Shown here: piece by piece, positions 8,688 through 17,830 of the stretch
How positions within the stretch are numbered: position 1 is the stretch's first letter
Layout: every line of letters begins with the position of its first letter
DNA from: Enterovibrio norvegicus DSM 15893
GTDB taxonomy: Bacteria; Pseudomonadota; Gammaproteobacteria; Enterobacterales; Vibrionaceae
Reading direction: 5' to 3'
DNA length: 64,000 bases
NCBI RefSeq assembly: GCF_900115495.1
Contig: NZ_FOWR01000027.1
Coordinates: 1 to 64,000, forward strand
Notes under the pieces: generated by a model
The model's input: only the letters and a program-made list of their open reading frames with translations
Database searches by the model: none
Told to the model about the DNA's origin: nothing
Position numbers and translations under genes: made by a program

Positions 8688-9473
8688 TTACAGAACAACA
8701 TTGAAGAATCGTGCCAACCAGCCCTGATCTTGCGTATCTTGTCGATCGCCAGTACCAGAATACTGAATGCGCGCATTCGAAATACGCGTTGAAGCCACGG
8801 TATTTTCTTGGCTGATGTCATCAGGACGGATGGTGCCGCTCAAACGAATATATTCATCGCCGGTATTCAGCGTCAGCCATTTCTCGCCGCGAATGATCAA
8901 ATTGCCGTTCGCCAACACATCAATCACTTCAACAGAGATCGAGCCGCTAATGCTGTTGCTCTGATCAGCACTGGTTGAGCCGCTGGTTTTGTTGTCATGA
9001 CCCGCGGCGTAAGACAAGTTGGAATCACCGATAGTGACTTCTTGCCCCCCCATTTCAAGCGGGTCCATGCTCAAATCGCTTGATTTGTTCGCATCGGTGC
9101 TGGCGCTTTTTTTCGCTTGTGTTTTTTCTTCCAACAACACGGTGACAATATCGCCAATGCCGCGCGGTTTAGTGTCATCATAAAGATCTTGCGCCTGTGC
9201 AATACTGAACAGCGAACCTGTGGCTGTCGTATAGTGCTCAGGTTGGCGTGGCGGATGTAGTGGTGACCAAGAAGGATCACCTGCCATCGCGTCTTCACGC
9301 TGACGCAGTAATCCAATCAAGCCTTCGCCCTGCGGCTCTGTGTTGCCTTCAACGGCATCAGTCTCTGTGGTGGCTTCTGCCACTTCATTTTGCGCAAGTA
9401 GCGCTTCTGGATCCATCAAGCTACAACCCGATACAGTCACCAGCATCAAACTTGTTATTAGTAACTTTTTCAT
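8688..9473 (-). CDS. flgH: Flagellar L-ring lipoprotein
   Basis: A 261-residue outer-membrane lipoprotein that builds the L-ring. The N-terminus has a lipobox with the acylated cysteine at C17 (VTVSGC). The conserved core includes [38 protein letters not shown] and a C-terminal [10 protein letters not shown]. An acidic linker (about 25-50, [17 protein letters not shown]) follows the lipobox. The gene is 14 bases from flgG and 27 bases from flgI, within one operon. Confidence 0.96.
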   Translation of the reverse strand: MKKLLITSLMLVTVSGCSLMDPEALLAQNEVAEATTETDAVEGNTEPQGEGLIGLLRQREDAMAGDPSWSPLHPPRQPEHYTTATGSLFSIAQAQDLYDDTKPRGIGDIVTVLLEEKTQAKKSASTDANKSSDLSMDPLEMGGQEVTIGDSNLSYAAGHDNKTSGSTSADQSNSISGSISVEVIDVLANGNLIIRGEKWLTLNTGDEYIRLSGTIRPDDISQENTVASTRISNARIQYSGTGDRQDTQDQGWLARFFNVVL

Positions 9474-9488
9474 CCGCGCTTTACTCCA

Positions 9489-10277
9489 TTAAAGTTGCTG
9501 ATTCACATAGCTCAGCATCTGATCGACAGAAGAAATGACTTTGGAGTTCATTTCATAAACGCGTTGCGCTTCGATCATGTTAACCAGCTCTTCGGTGACG
9601 TTAACGTTGGAGGTTTCCAGCATTGATTGACGAATGCTGCCTAATCCATCAAGTCCCGGCACACCTTCTTGTGGGTCGCCACTGGCACCCGTTGGCAAGT
9701 AAAGGTTTTGGCCAATAGGCTCAAGGCCACCTGGGTTGATGAAATCTACCGTCGTTATTTGCCCCAACACGGCGTTTGCCGTTTGGCCACGCAGTCGAGC
9801 AGAGACTTCACCGTCAGTACCGATAGTCACTTGAATTGCATCAGGCGGCACAGCGATTTCAGGCTCAAGGGAGTAACCCGCACCTGTCGTTACAATCACG
9901 CCTTCATCATTCAGCGTGAACTGGCCGTTACGTTGGTAACCGATGTTGCCATCAGGTAGCAAGACTTGGAAGAAGCCGTCACCTTCGATCATCAGATCTA
10001 AGGCGTTATTGGTCGTTTGCGCATTACCGTTGCTGTGCACACGTTGTGTCGCCACGACTTTAGCACCGGCACCCAACATCAAACCGCTCGGTAGTTCAGT
10101 ATTTTGAGACGACTGGCCGCCCGGCTGATTGATGTTTTGATAGAACAAGTCTTCAAACACAGCACGGGATTTTTTGAAACCAATTGTCGAGGCATTCGCC
10201 AAGTTGTTAGAAATGGTCGAAATATTGGTCTGCTGAGCGTCTAGGCCCGTTTTACTCACCCACAAAGCTGGATGCAT
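9489..10277 (-). CDS. flgG: Flagellar distal rod protein
   Basis: At 262 residues it has the standard FlgG length. It forms the distal rod that passes through the P and L rings. Visible signatures are the N-terminal rod motif SNNLANASTIGFKKSRAVFEDLFYQN and the C-terminal ETSNVNVTEELVNMIEAQRVYEMNSK. Exported by the flagellar type III system, so it has no signal peptide. It starts 16 bases after flgF. Confidence 0.97.
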   Translation of the reverse strand: MHPALWVSKTGLDAQQTNISTISNNLANASTIGFKKSRAVFEDLFYQNINQPGGQSSQNTELPSGLMLGAGAKVVATQRVHSNGNAQTTNNALDLMIEGDGFFQVLLPDGNIGYQRNGQFTLNDEGVIVTTGAGYSLEPEIAVPPDAIQVTIGTDGEVSARLRGQTANAVLGQITTVDFINPGGLEPIGQNLYLPTGASGDPQEGVPGLDGLGSIRQSMLETSNVNVTEELVNMIEAQRVYEMNSKVISSVDQMLSYVNQQL

Positions 10278-10293
10278 AATGATTCCCTCTTAA

Positions 10294-11043
10294 TTAACCC
10301 AGGCGAAGCAAAGAGTTGGATGCTTGATCCATTTCTTCGGCGGTCTTCATGAGTTTGACTTGCATTTCGAAGTGGCGTTGAAGATCAATCAGACCAGTCA
10401 TTTCACCAATGGCGTTGACGTTGCTGCCTTCTAGCGCGCCGGTAAGCAGAGTGACCCCTGCATCAGCGGCATACGTGGCACCTGGGTTCACAGGCTTGAA
10501 CACGCCATTTTTGTCTTTGAATAAATCATTGTTGTCAGGACGAACAAGTTTGATGCGATCCACTTCTTCCATGGCTTCAGGTGGTGCACCTTGCGGCAAC
10601 ACAGACACAGTGCCATCCGTACCGATTTCAATTTTTGACACCGGTAACGGTAAGAAGATAGGTGCGCCGCTTTCCCCCAAGATCAAATGACCATGGCCAT
10701 TTTGCAGCATACCGGTTTGATCCACTTTCAAGTTACCCACACGGGTGTAACCTTCTTGGCCCGTACCGTCCAATACCGCCAACCAACCGTCACCTTTAAT
10801 GGCAACGTCAAGTTCACGACCTGTCGTGATGGTTGAACCTTGAGCAAAGCTGTGCCCTGGACGCTCAGTCATATTGAATACGCGCGTTGGCAAACCTTCA
10901 CCATAAGCCTGCATTGCTCGTGCCTGCTCTAAATCAGCACGAAAGCCTGTGGTGCTTACGTTAGCGAGGTTATTGGCACGTAATTGCATGCCTTGCATGT
11001 CTTGTTTTGCGCCACTCATGGCGAGGAATAATGCGCGATCCAT
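10294..11043 (-). CDS. flgF: Flagellar proximal rod protein
   Basis: A 249-residue rod protein with the N-terminal motif QLRANNLANVSTTGFRADLEQARAM and the C-terminal EGSNVNAIGEMTGLIDLQRHFEMQVKLMKT. It joins FlgB and FlgC in the proximal rod. The 185-bp gap to flgE contains a textbook sigma-54 promoter on this strand, so flgF is the first gene of a separate flgFGHIJ transcript. Confidence 0.96.
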   Translation of the reverse strand: MDRALFLAMSGAKQDMQGMQLRANNLANVSTTGFRADLEQARAMQAYGEGLPTRVFNMTERPGHSFAQGSTITTGRELDVAIKGDGWLAVLDGTGQEGYTRVGNLKVDQTGMLQNGHGHLILGESGAPIFLPLPVSKIEIGTDGTVSVLPQGAPPEAMEEVDRIKLVRPDNNDLFKDKNGVFKPVNPGATYAADAGVTLLTGALEGSNVNAIGEMTGLIDLQRHFEMQVKLMKTAEEMDQASNSLLRLG

Positions 11044-11076
11044 TTGACGTTCTCCTGTCGCTTATGCAAGACATAA

Positions 11077-11093
11077 AGCAAGAAGAGTGCCAA
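11077..11093 (-). promoter_or_regulatory. Sigma-54 promoter of flgFGHIJ
   Basis: On the minus strand the sequence reads TTGGCACTCTTCTTGCT. It matches the sigma-54 consensus TGGCAC-N5-TTGC with exactly ten bases between the -24 GG and the -12 GC. It lies 34 bases upstream of the flgF start codon, which has a CAGGAG ribosome site. Confidence 0.85.
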
Positions 11094-11228
11094 TTTAAAA
11101 TAATAATAATTTACAAGGCATTAGTGCAATAAACACATAATAACAGAAGAGAGAAAGGGGGGAGTTGTAGGAAATGAATTGCCGCCTGACATGCAAGCGG
11201 CAATTTCACGTATCGATCAATGAACCGA

Positions 11229-12536
11229 TTAGCGAATCTGAAGGATAGTCTGTTGCATCGAATTACCCACTTCAAGTGAACGCGAGTTCGCTTGGAAGTT
11301 ACGTTGAGCAGTGATCAAATCCACCAGCTCTTGGGTCATATCAATGTTTGATTGTTCGATGGTGCCGCTTTTCACTTTACCAAACGCACCTTGCATCGCT
11401 TCACCCCACACCGCATCACCAGATTGTTGGGTGACTTTCCACTGGGTGTTACCCGCTTGTGACATACCTTGTTGGTTAGAAACACGCACCAACGCCACTC
11501 GGCCTAGTGCAACGTTTTCACCGTTGCTGTACGTCGCCATGATGGTACCTTTCGGATCGATATCGACTTTTGCAAGGTAGCCCGTGGTTGCACCATCTTC
11601 GTTAAACTTACGCATTTCAAACGGTGATGCGTATTGTGTTGGCTCTTCAAAGTTAATCGCCAGCGATTGTGCACCGTCTGCACCATTCATTTCCAAGCCC
11701 GCGCCGTTAGGACCAAATTCAACGGTTTGAATAGGCTGACCGCCATTAACCGTGTTGACGGAACCGTCGCTGTTAAACTCAACAGAGTGACCAACGTGGC
11801 CGGTTGCGCTGGTGAAGTCACCCGCGGTTAAGTTAACAGGCTTCTCGCCTTCAGAGTCAGTTGCGCTGTAGTACACCGCCCATTTGTTCGGTGTAACGTT
11901 ATCTTTAACATAATAGGTTGTCAGTTTGTACGGCTGGCCTAGTGAGTCAAAGATCGTCGCAGAGGTCGCTTTGTTATAGGTATCAGGATCTTCTGGGTTA
12001 AACAGAGTTGGATCTTTTTCTGCAGCACCCGCTGGTAGGTTCAAACCAATATCAACGTTCTGAGAAGCACGAGGTTGACCAAATTGGTCTGGCACTTGAA
12101 GTGATTTTGGCTCAAACGAACCCACTTGGCCGGTCTCAGTATCTACGTTGTAACCTAATAGGTACTGACCTTCAGAGTTAACGACGTTGTTGTCTTTATC
12201 CAGATGGAAAGCACCGTTACGGGTCAACACGTTGTTTTGTGTCGCCAGTTTGTCGTTCGCCACGGCAAAATAGCCGTTGCCGCTTACTCGAAGATCAAGC
12301 GGGTTGTTGGTGTAAATACTTGAACCTTCATGGAATTGCTGCGCCACAATAGAGGTTTGCACACCGCTACCCGTCGTGGTCTTTGCGTTCGAGAAAATCG
12401 AAGCCGAGTAAACATCACCAAATTCAGCGCGCGATTCTTTAAAGCCAAAAGTGTTGGCGTTCGCAATGTTGTTACTGGTGGTATTCATGTCCTTTTGAGC
12501 TGCCGCGAGGCCACTCAGTGCGATATTCAATGCCAT
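11229..12536 (-). CDS. flgE: Flagellar hook protein
   Basis: A 435-residue hook subunit. The N-terminal MALNIALSGLAAAQKDMNTTSNNIANANTFGFKESRAEF-type start and the C-terminal SGTIEQSNIDMTQELVDLITAQRNFQANSRSLEV are the conserved D0 parts of FlgE. The variable hook-surface domains lie between. It is the last gene of flgBCDE, starting 20 bases after flgD. Confidence 0.97.
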   Translation of the reverse strand: MALNIALSGLAAAQKDMNTTSNNIANANTFGFKESRAEFGDVYSASIFSNAKTTTGSGVQTSIVAQQFHEGSSIYTNNPLDLRVSGNGYFAVANDKLATQNNVLTRNGAFHLDKDNNVVNSEGQYLLGYNVDTETGQVGSFEPKSLQVPDQFGQPRASQNVDIGLNLPAGAAEKDPTLFNPEDPDTYNKATSATIFDSLGQPYKLTTYYVKDNVTPNKWAVYYSATDSEGEKPVNLTAGDFTSATGHVGHSVEFNSDGSVNTVNGGQPIQTVEFGPNGAGLEMNGADGAQSLAINFEEPTQYASPFEMRKFNEDGATTGYLAKVDIDPKGTIMATYSNGENVALGRVALVRVSNQQGMSQAGNTQWKVTQQSGDAVWGEAMQGAFGKVKSGTIEQSNIDMTQELVDLITAQRNFQANSRSLEVGNSMQQTILQIR

Positions 12537-12556
12537 TGCTGGAACTCCTCTATCCT

Positions 12557-13309
12557 TTAACCTTTGCTCGCGCCGCCGACGTTAGCATTACCTACTTCAA
12601 GCACCTCGGTGAGTTTCACCGGTGATGTGTAACCTGCAATGTTTAGCATGACGTTGCCATCACCGTTACCCAGTAGGACACTGTTTACATTGGCGTAAGT
12701 CGATAGTTCGAAGTCTTGAGACTTTCCATCAACAAAGCCGCTTACGTTCATGGTGTATTTGCCTTCCGGCAATGGATTGCCACTGTCATCCAAGCCATCC
12801 CACTCGACGCGGTGATCGCCCGGTGATTTCGCACCAATACTGAAGTTTTTAAGTAACTGACCCTGTTCGTTTTGAATACGTACCATGACGTCATTCATCG
12901 CTTGAGGCAGTTTAACCATCGCTGCAATGCCACCCGCGGCTGCTTTAAAGCTCTCGTTACCTGGCACTAATACATCTTGGCCGACCAGTGACGATGCTTG
13001 AAGCGCTTGGCTCGACGTCATTGCTGCATTCAATGAACCAAATTGTTCATTCATTTTGCCTATGCCATCAACGGTCGCGAACGATGCCATTTGGGCAATC
13101 ATTTGCTCGTTATCAACCGGTTTGAACGGGTCTTGGTTCGCAAGCTGCTTGGTCAATAGTGAGAGAAAGTCTTCTTGATTCAGGTCAGTTTGACCTGTGA
13201 CTTTTTCTCCCGTATCACCGCGCTCTGTGCGTTGCTTTTCTTGTAGGGCTTTGAGTTGGTCAATGTAGCTGCCGCCACCTGCACCACCTGCGCCGTCAAT
13301 CGGATTCAT
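12557..13309 (-). CDS. flgD: Flagellar hook assembly scaffold (hook cap)
   Basis: A 250-residue hook-capping protein. The N-terminal motif LNQEDFLSLLTKQLANQDPFKPVDNEQMIAQMASFATVDGI is diagnostic of FlgD. The C-terminal part contains an Ig-like domain (HRVEWDGLDDSGNPLPEGKYT). It sits at the growing hook tip and is later replaced by FlgK. A glycine-rich N-terminal stretch (GAGGAGGGS) precedes the conserved part. The gap to flgC is 17 bases. Confidence 0.96.
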   Translation of the reverse strand: MNPIDGAGGAGGGSYIDQLKALQEKQRTERGDTGEKVTGQTDLNQEDFLSLLTKQLANQDPFKPVDNEQMIAQMASFATVDGIGKMNEQFGSLNAAMTSSQALQASSLVGQDVLVPGNESFKAAAGGIAAMVKLPQAMNDVMVRIQNEQGQLLKNFSIGAKSPGDHRVEWDGLDDSGNPLPEGKYTMNVSGFVDGKSQDFELSTYANVNSVLLGNGDGNVMLNIAGYTSPVKLTEVLEVGNANVGGASKG

Positions 13310-13326
13310 AATGCCGTCCTTCTACC

Positions 13327-13740
13327 TTACTTACCCATCTGTAGTGTACGCATCAGCATTTGTTTACTTGCCTCTGCCACTTCTACGTTGGTTTGATAGG
13401 AACGGGAGGCCGAAATCATATTGGCCATCTCTTCCATTACATTTACGTTTGGTTTGAAAATGTAGCCTTCCGCATTTGCCATTGGGTGATCAGGATTGAA
13501 CTCGGCACGCAGTGGCTTTTGACTCTCCACGATACCTTCAACACGTACTGGAACACTTTGTCCTTGCGACGCAAACTTGTTCAATTCCGCGGCAAATATA
13601 GGGTGACGTGCTTTGTACGTTTCTTCAGCTGAGCTGCTGACAGAGTTCGCGTTCGCCAAGTTACTGGACGTGGTATTCAGTCGAACAGACTCTGCACTCA
13701 TGGCAGAACCGGTGACGTTGAACACATTAAATAGACTCAT
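13327..13740 (-). CDS. flgC: Flagellar proximal rod protein
   Basis: At 137 residues it has the normal FlgC length. The N-terminal motif RLNTTSSNLANANSVSSSAEETYKARHPIF and the C-terminal NVMEEMANMISASRSYQTNVEVA mark the family. It builds the proximal rod with FlgB and FlgF. The start codon is 3 bases after the flgB stop, so the two are translated together. Confidence 0.97.
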   Translation of the reverse strand: MSLFNVFNVTGSAMSAESVRLNTTSSNLANANSVSSSAEETYKARHPIFAAELNKFASQGQSVPVRVEGIVESQKPLRAEFNPDHPMANAEGYIFKPNVNVMEEMANMISASRSYQTNVEVAEASKQMLMRTLQMGK

Positions 13741-13743
13741 CCA

Positions 13744-14139
13744 TTAATCCCCTTTCAGTGCCTTGGACATGTTTTTGAACTTAGAACCAAGAAAGTCCAG
13801 CGACGCCTGATATTCAAGTGCGTTTTGCATAAACAAGTTACGTTCTACCTGCGCATCCACGGTGTTGCCATCGCCAGTGTCAGGTTGATTTGGAACACGG
13901 TACATCTTTTGACCATCCACTTGTGAAGAGGCAGTAATGTGCCGCCCATCCGTTCGGCTCAGGCCAATGCTTGCCCCAGAAGTTGCCGCTTGAAGCGCAC
14001 GTTCGAAATCCATATCTTGAGCTTTGTAACCTGGCGTATTCGCATTCGCGAGGTTACTTGCCAGTGTCTCAGCCCGCTGAGAGCGCACACCGACAGTGTG
14101 TTGATGAATCCCCAGCGCTTTATCGAACGATATTGCCAT
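13744..14139 (-). CDS. flgB: Flagellar proximal rod protein, first gene of flgBCDE
   Basis: A 131-residue rod subunit with the motif SNLANANTPGYKAQDMDFERALQ near the N-terminus and a C-terminal helix (NLFMQNALEYQASLDFLGSKFKNMSKAL). A strong ribosome site (TAGGAGGTTGCC) precedes the ATG, and a sigma-54 promoter lies about 35 bases further upstream. Confidence 0.97.
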   Translation of the reverse strand: MAISFDKALGIHQHTVGVRSQRAETLASNLANANTPGYKAQDMDFERALQAATSGASIGLSRTDGRHITASSQVDGQKMYRVPNQPDTGDGNTVDAQVERNLFMQNALEYQASLDFLGSKFKNMSKALKGD

Positions 14140-14173
14140 GTGGCAACCTCCTAAAATCTTCTATTGATAGAAA

Positions 14174-14190
14174 AGCAATATGGATGCCAA
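14174..14190 (-). promoter_or_regulatory. Sigma-54 promoter of flgBCDE
   Basis: On the minus strand TTGGCATCCATATTGCT has the -24 GG and -12 GC separated by ten bases, matching the sigma-54 (RpoN) promoter consensus. It lies about 35 bases upstream of flgB. Flagellar rod and hook genes of vibrios are known sigma-54/FlrC-dependent genes. Confidence 0.8.
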
Positions 14191-14293
14191 CTTTCACCAC
14201 ATATCGTCAAAAGTAAAATTACCACTTACTATTCAATGTATTACTTTATTTTTCAGTGCTAATTTTCATGCTTTCACTATCCATCAGGCACAA

Positions 14294-14322
14294 AAAAAGC
14301 GGCAACTTCTGTGCCGCTTTTT
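14294..14322 (-). terminator. Intrinsic terminator of cheV-cheR
   Basis: AAAAAGCGGCA and TGCCGCTTTTT form a perfect 11-bp stem with a 7-base loop, followed on the minus strand by a run of T, 20 bases after the cheR stop codon. Confidence 0.85.
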
Positions 14323-14341
14323 ACGTAGTTCGTGTGTTGGC

Positions 14342-15169
14342 CTATTTCAGACGGTAAATAATGCCAGGGTTACAACGGATCATTTCAAAACGATCCGTCA
14401 ATCCTGTCAGAGATTCCGATGCGCCCAGCAACAGATACCCTCCAGGATTAAGGCTTGATGCCATCTGATTTAATACCTGTGCTTTCATTTCCGGCGAGAA
14501 ATAGATCAGCACATTTCGACAAAAAATGATGTCAAACTTTCCATGTAGGCTGTAGCTTTCCATCAAGTTTTGAGGCTTGAACGTCACCATGCGCTTTAAT
14601 GAATCATTCACCTTCATGCGGCCTTCGCCAGCATCTTCGAAGAATTTTCGCTTCCGCTCAGGAGACAGACCTCGGCTCAATGCCAAATTGTCATAAATCC
14701 CTGCGCGACAGTTCTCCAGCATGGTTGAAGAAATATCAGTGCCAGTGATTTGTGCACTTTGAAAAAGGCCTGGTCGCCTCGCAAGCACTTCTTGGATCGT
14801 CATCGCGATGGAGTACGGTTCCTGTCCTGATGAGCTTGCCGCTGACCAAATTTTGATTGGGCGTTTATTTTCCGCTACCTCTGGCAGCAGTTTGTTTGCC
14901 AAAACATCAAACGGATAGGTATCCCTAAACCATAAGGTTTCATTTGTTGTCATTGCATCAATAGCAGCAACGGCCAAATCGCGATTGCGGTTGGTCAGCA
15001 CAAGCTGAAACAGCTCCGACATCGAAGCGAGTTTGTAGCGTGTAAGAAGCGGACTAAGTCGGCTTCTTACGAGATATTGCTTACTGTCGCCAAGAACAAT
15101 GCCACATTTGCTTTCGAGATATTTACAAAAATCACGGTACTCTTGTTCTGTGATCGCTATATTCGTCAT
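14342..15169 (-). CDS. cheR: Chemotaxis protein methyltransferase
   Basis: A 275-residue CheR. It transfers methyl groups from S-adenosylmethionine to glutamates of chemoreceptors. The N-terminal all-helical CheR domain (about 1-85) is followed by the SAM-binding domain with IWSAASSSGQEPYSIAM and FDIIFCRNVLIYFSPEMK. It starts 3 bases after cheV on the same strand; this cheV-cheR pair beside the flagellar genes is the typical Vibrionaceae arrangement. Confidence 0.95.
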   Translation of the reverse strand: MTNIAITEQEYRDFCKYLESKCGIVLGDSKQYLVRSRLSPLLTRYKLASMSELFQLVLTNRNRDLAVAAIDAMTTNETLWFRDTYPFDVLANKLLPEVAENKRPIKIWSAASSSGQEPYSIAMTIQEVLARRPGLFQSAQITGTDISSTMLENCRAGIYDNLALSRGLSPERKRKFFEDAGEGRMKVNDSLKRMVTFKPQNLMESYSLHGKFDIIFCRNVLIYFSPEMKAQVLNQMASSLNPGGYLLLGASESLTGLTDRFEMIRCNPGIIYRLK

Positions 15170-15172
15170 GGA

Positions 15173-16105
15173 TTAATTTTCTTGACCTTTTACCGCGTTC
15201 ATTACGGCTTCGCCGAGTTCATCTGGGTCGAACTTCGGTATGAATGCATCTGCCCCAACTCGCTGTACCATAGCTTCATTGAAGACACCACTGAGAGACG
15301 AGTGCAATACTACATGAATATCTTTGAGGCTAGGGTCTTTTTTAATTTCAGTTGTTAAAGTGTAACCATCCATCTCTGGCATCTCGATATCTGAGATAAC
15401 GAGCGCAAGATCGTTAATGGTGCCTTCAGCCGCCATAACCTGGAGTTTTTCCAGTGCATCTCGGCCGTCATGTGCGAGTACAACATTATACCCAATGGTT
15501 TCCACAGCACGTTTTACCTGGCGACGAGCGACACTTGAATCATCAGCAACGAGCACAGTTGTTGGGTCTGAACCGCCCTCTTCAAATACCGGTTTGTTGG
15601 CCAGCACTTCCTCACTAATATCTTCGTTCACCGGTGAAATCTGGTTTAGGATTTTCTCTACGTCGAGAATTTCTACCAGCTCGCCTTCAATCTCAGTCAC
15701 AGCAGTGAGGTAGTTCGAGCTACCGGTACCTTCTGGTGGAGGCAGGATCGCTTCCCAGTGCATGTTAACAATGCGCTCAACCGAACCCACTAAGAAGCCT
15801 TGAGTGGAGCGGTTAAACTCTGAAATGATAATAAAGCGGTTTTCCGGGTCAGTGATTGGCAACCCACCCGTTGCCAGGCTCATATCGATGACTGAAATGG
15901 TTTGCCCACGAATGTGTGCCACACCTTTGACCAGCGGATGCAAATTTGGCATGGAAGTCAGCTTAGGGCATTGGAGTACTTCCTTTACCTTAAACACATT
16001 GATGCCGTAACGTTGTTTTCGCATCAATCGGAAGGTCAATAGCTCTAGGCGGTTTTGACCCACCAATTGTGTACGCTGATTGACCGTATCAAGAATCCCC
16101 GACAT
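15173..16105 (-). CDS. cheV: Chemotaxis coupling protein with receiver domain
   Basis: A 310-residue hybrid. Residues about 15-160 are a CheW-like coupling domain (LLTFRLMRKQRYGINVFKVKEVL, HIRGQTISVIDM). Residues about 182-305 are a response-regulator receiver domain with acidic pocket D188/D189 and the likely phospho-acceptor D239 in VISDIEMPEMDGYTL. It links chemoreceptors to CheA, and the receiver may tune adaptation. It is divergent from flgA and forms an operon with cheR. Confidence 0.95.
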   Translation of the reverse strand: MSGILDTVNQRTQLVGQNRLELLTFRLMRKQRYGINVFKVKEVLQCPKLTSMPNLHPLVKGVAHIRGQTISVIDMSLATGGLPITDPENRFIIISEFNRSTQGFLVGSVERIVNMHWEAILPPPEGTGSSNYLTAVTEIEGELVEILDVEKILNQISPVNEDISEEVLANKPVFEEGGSDPTTVLVADDSSVARRQVKRAVETIGYNVVLAHDGRDALEKLQVMAAEGTINDLALVISDIEMPEMDGYTLTTEIKKDPSLKDIHVVLHSSLSGVFNEAMVQRVGADAFIPKFDPDELGEAVMNAVKGQEN

Positions 16106-16234
16106 AAGATAAACTCCATATTGCCCTGATTTTTTTTATCGTATTGCAGCAAACATTGGCTCAACAAACTTCATCGTCGAACCAATTCGTGGAACACTGC
16201 AGCTATGTTTAACATACTAACCAATTTGTGACTT

Positions 16235-16933
16235 ATGTGTTACCAACGATTAGCCTGTCTCTTTATCGGCACATTTCTCATTGGCTTTAGCTCCATTATA
16301 GCCGCTGCTCCGGCAAATCAACTTGAAGCCGTAAAAGTTGCCGCAGAGGAATATGTTACGACCTTGATAACCCCGCCCGCACAGGGGGAGCTAAATGTGC
16401 AAGCCGGAAACCTTGACGCTCGATTACGCCTTTCAAATTGCCCATCACCTCTTGATGTTTCTGTTCCTGGACGACAATCATTGAACAAAAGCGTGACGGT
16501 GATGGTTACGTGTGAAGAAGATGACTGGCAAGTTTATGTGCCTGTGCAAATCAGTCTACTCACACCGGTCGTGGTAGCAAAACGCCCGTTAGATCGCGGA
16601 GTGATGCTTACAAACGACGATTTAACCGTTCAACTTGTTGATGCTCGCTTTCAACGCGGTCAAACGTATACAGATGTGTCGACGGTTGTGGGCTCTCGCA
16701 TTAAACGCGTGGTAGGTATTGGGCAGCCAGTGCAAGGTAATGACATTTGTATGGTGTGTCGAAGTGATGAGGTCGTTATCACAGCAACGGGTAGTGGCTT
16801 GAATATTATTGCAAAAGGTACAGCATTGAGTGACGGTGCTCTCGGCGAACAAATTAAAGTACGCAACAGCAAATCGAATCGAATCGTCGATGCTACAATA
16901 ACCTCCGTCGGCCAAGTAATTGTAAAATTCTAG
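16235..16933 (+). CDS. flgA: Flagellar P-ring assembly chaperone
   Basis: A 232-residue periplasmic protein with an N-terminal signal peptide (CLFIGTFLIGFSSIIAAA) and a C-terminal SAF-like domain (VVAKRPLDRGVMLTNDDLTVQLVD and VIGRIKR-like VVGSRIKRVVGIGQPV, ending TSVGQVIVKF). FlgA helps FlgI polymerise into the P-ring. It is read away from cheV and sits just before flgMN. The ribosome site before the ATG is poor, so expression may be low. Confidence 0.93.
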   Translation: MCYQRLACLFIGTFLIGFSSIIAAAPANQLEAVKVAAEEYVTTLITPPAQGELNVQAGNLDARLRLSNCPSPLDVSVPGRQSLNKSVTVMVTCEEDDWQVYVPVQISLLTPVVVAKRPLDRGVMLTNDDLTVQLVDARFQRGQTYTDVSTVVGSRIKRVVGIGQPVQGNDICMVCRSDEVVITATGSGLNIIAKGTALSDGALGEQIKVRNSKSNRIVDATITSVGQVIVKF

Positions 16934-16951
16934 TTTCCTGAAATTAAGTGC

Positions 16952-16978
16952 TAAAGTTCATATGAGTACGGCCGATAC
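16952..16978 (+). promoter_or_regulatory. FliA (sigma-28) promoter of flgMN
   Basis: TAAAGTTC, then 11 bases, then GCCGATAC. This matches the flagellar sigma-28 consensus TAAAGTTT-N11-GCCGATAA at 14 of 16 positions with exact spacing. It starts 19 bases after the flgA stop and ends 40 bases before the flgM ATG. Confidence 0.92.
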
Positions 16979-17018
16979 TGTGAGCAACAGAAGGTTCGGG
17001 CATTTAAAAGGTTTTATT

Positions 17019-17336
17019 ATGGCAAGTATTGATCATTTGCGTTCTGGTCAACCCATTAACACGAACAGAAGCAATCAAAACAAAACGCAAAATGCAGCAG
17101 CAGAAACAGGCGCGGCGAGTGATGTTCGCCAAACCCGAGGTGATGCATTTTCAATGAGCGATGAGAGTCGAGCGATTGGCGCTATGAATCAACAAATGGC
17201 AAGTGAAACACATTTTGACAGCGCGAAAGTCGCTGCGATTAAAGCCGCCATCGCAAACGGATCTTACAAAGTCGATGCAGACCGCCTTGCGGCTAATATC
17301 ATGAAGCACGAAGATGAGCTTCGTAGTATCAAGTAA
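17019..17336 (+). CDS. flgM: Anti-sigma-28 factor
   Basis: A 105-residue FlgM that binds and inhibits FliA until it is exported through the finished hook. It has the typical N-terminus MASIDHLRSGQPINTNRSN and a C-terminal helical sigma-binding part (FDSAKVAAIKAAIANGSYKVDADRLAANIMKHEDEL). A longer frame opens at 16962, but that start lies inside the FliA promoter, before the expected transcript start. The ATG at 17019, preceded by AAAAGG, is therefore the start. It is followed by flgN after 6 bases. Confidence 0.94.
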   Translation: MASIDHLRSGQPINTNRSNQNKTQNAAAETGAASDVRQTRGDAFSMSDESRAIGAMNQQMASETHFDSAKVAAIKAAIANGSYKVDADRLAANIMKHEDELRSIK

Positions 17337-17342
17337 TTGACG

Positions 17343-17774
17343 ATGTCTGACGAAACGCTCACGTTCGAACAACAACTCAGCGCACAAGCTGAGGACGTCA
17401 ACGCATTACTTGACGTGATGCAAGCCGAAATATCGGCGATTGCTTCTCGTAAAGCAACGGATATTGACGCCCTTGCAAAGCAAAAGCTCGCTTTGATTAA
17501 TGCCATACGACAACGCGACCAATTTCTTGCTCGATGCCCTGAGCTCGCCGCTCCTTCTGATGAAACAAAAGAACAGATCATCAACATTCAAGATGTTCTC
17601 ACTCAATGCCACCAGCAAAACGAAAATAACGGCATTGCCCTTCAGCGCGCTCAGCTCAGCATGCACAAGCTTCGTAATTTATTTCAAGAAGCCACAGGGA
17701 AAAGTGAAATGACCTATGACAGTGAAGGTCAAGCGTCTGGCAGCCGCACGCTCGGTACCAACATAAAAGCGTAA
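17343..17774 (+). CDS. flgN: Flagellar export chaperone for FlgK/FlgL
   Basis: A 143-residue, mostly helical acidic protein of the FlgN family. It contains LTFEQQLSAQAEDVNALLDVMQAE and a central KLALINAIRQRDQFL. FlgN escorts the junction proteins FlgK and FlgL to the export gate. The ATG at 17343 is preferred to the TTG at 17337, which would follow the flgM stop with no spacing. Co-transcribed with flgM from the FliA promoter. Confidence 0.9.
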   Translation: MSDETLTFEQQLSAQAEDVNALLDVMQAEISAIASRKATDIDALAKQKLALINAIRQRDQFLARCPELAAPSDETKEQIINIQDVLTQCHQQNENNGIALQRAQLSMHKLRNLFQEATGKSEMTYDSEGQASGSRTLGTNIKA

Positions 17775-17830
17775 GTTAACGTTCAAGCTTCCCGTTTTAG
17801 AACAAAACATCAGAATAGAAACCAAATAGA

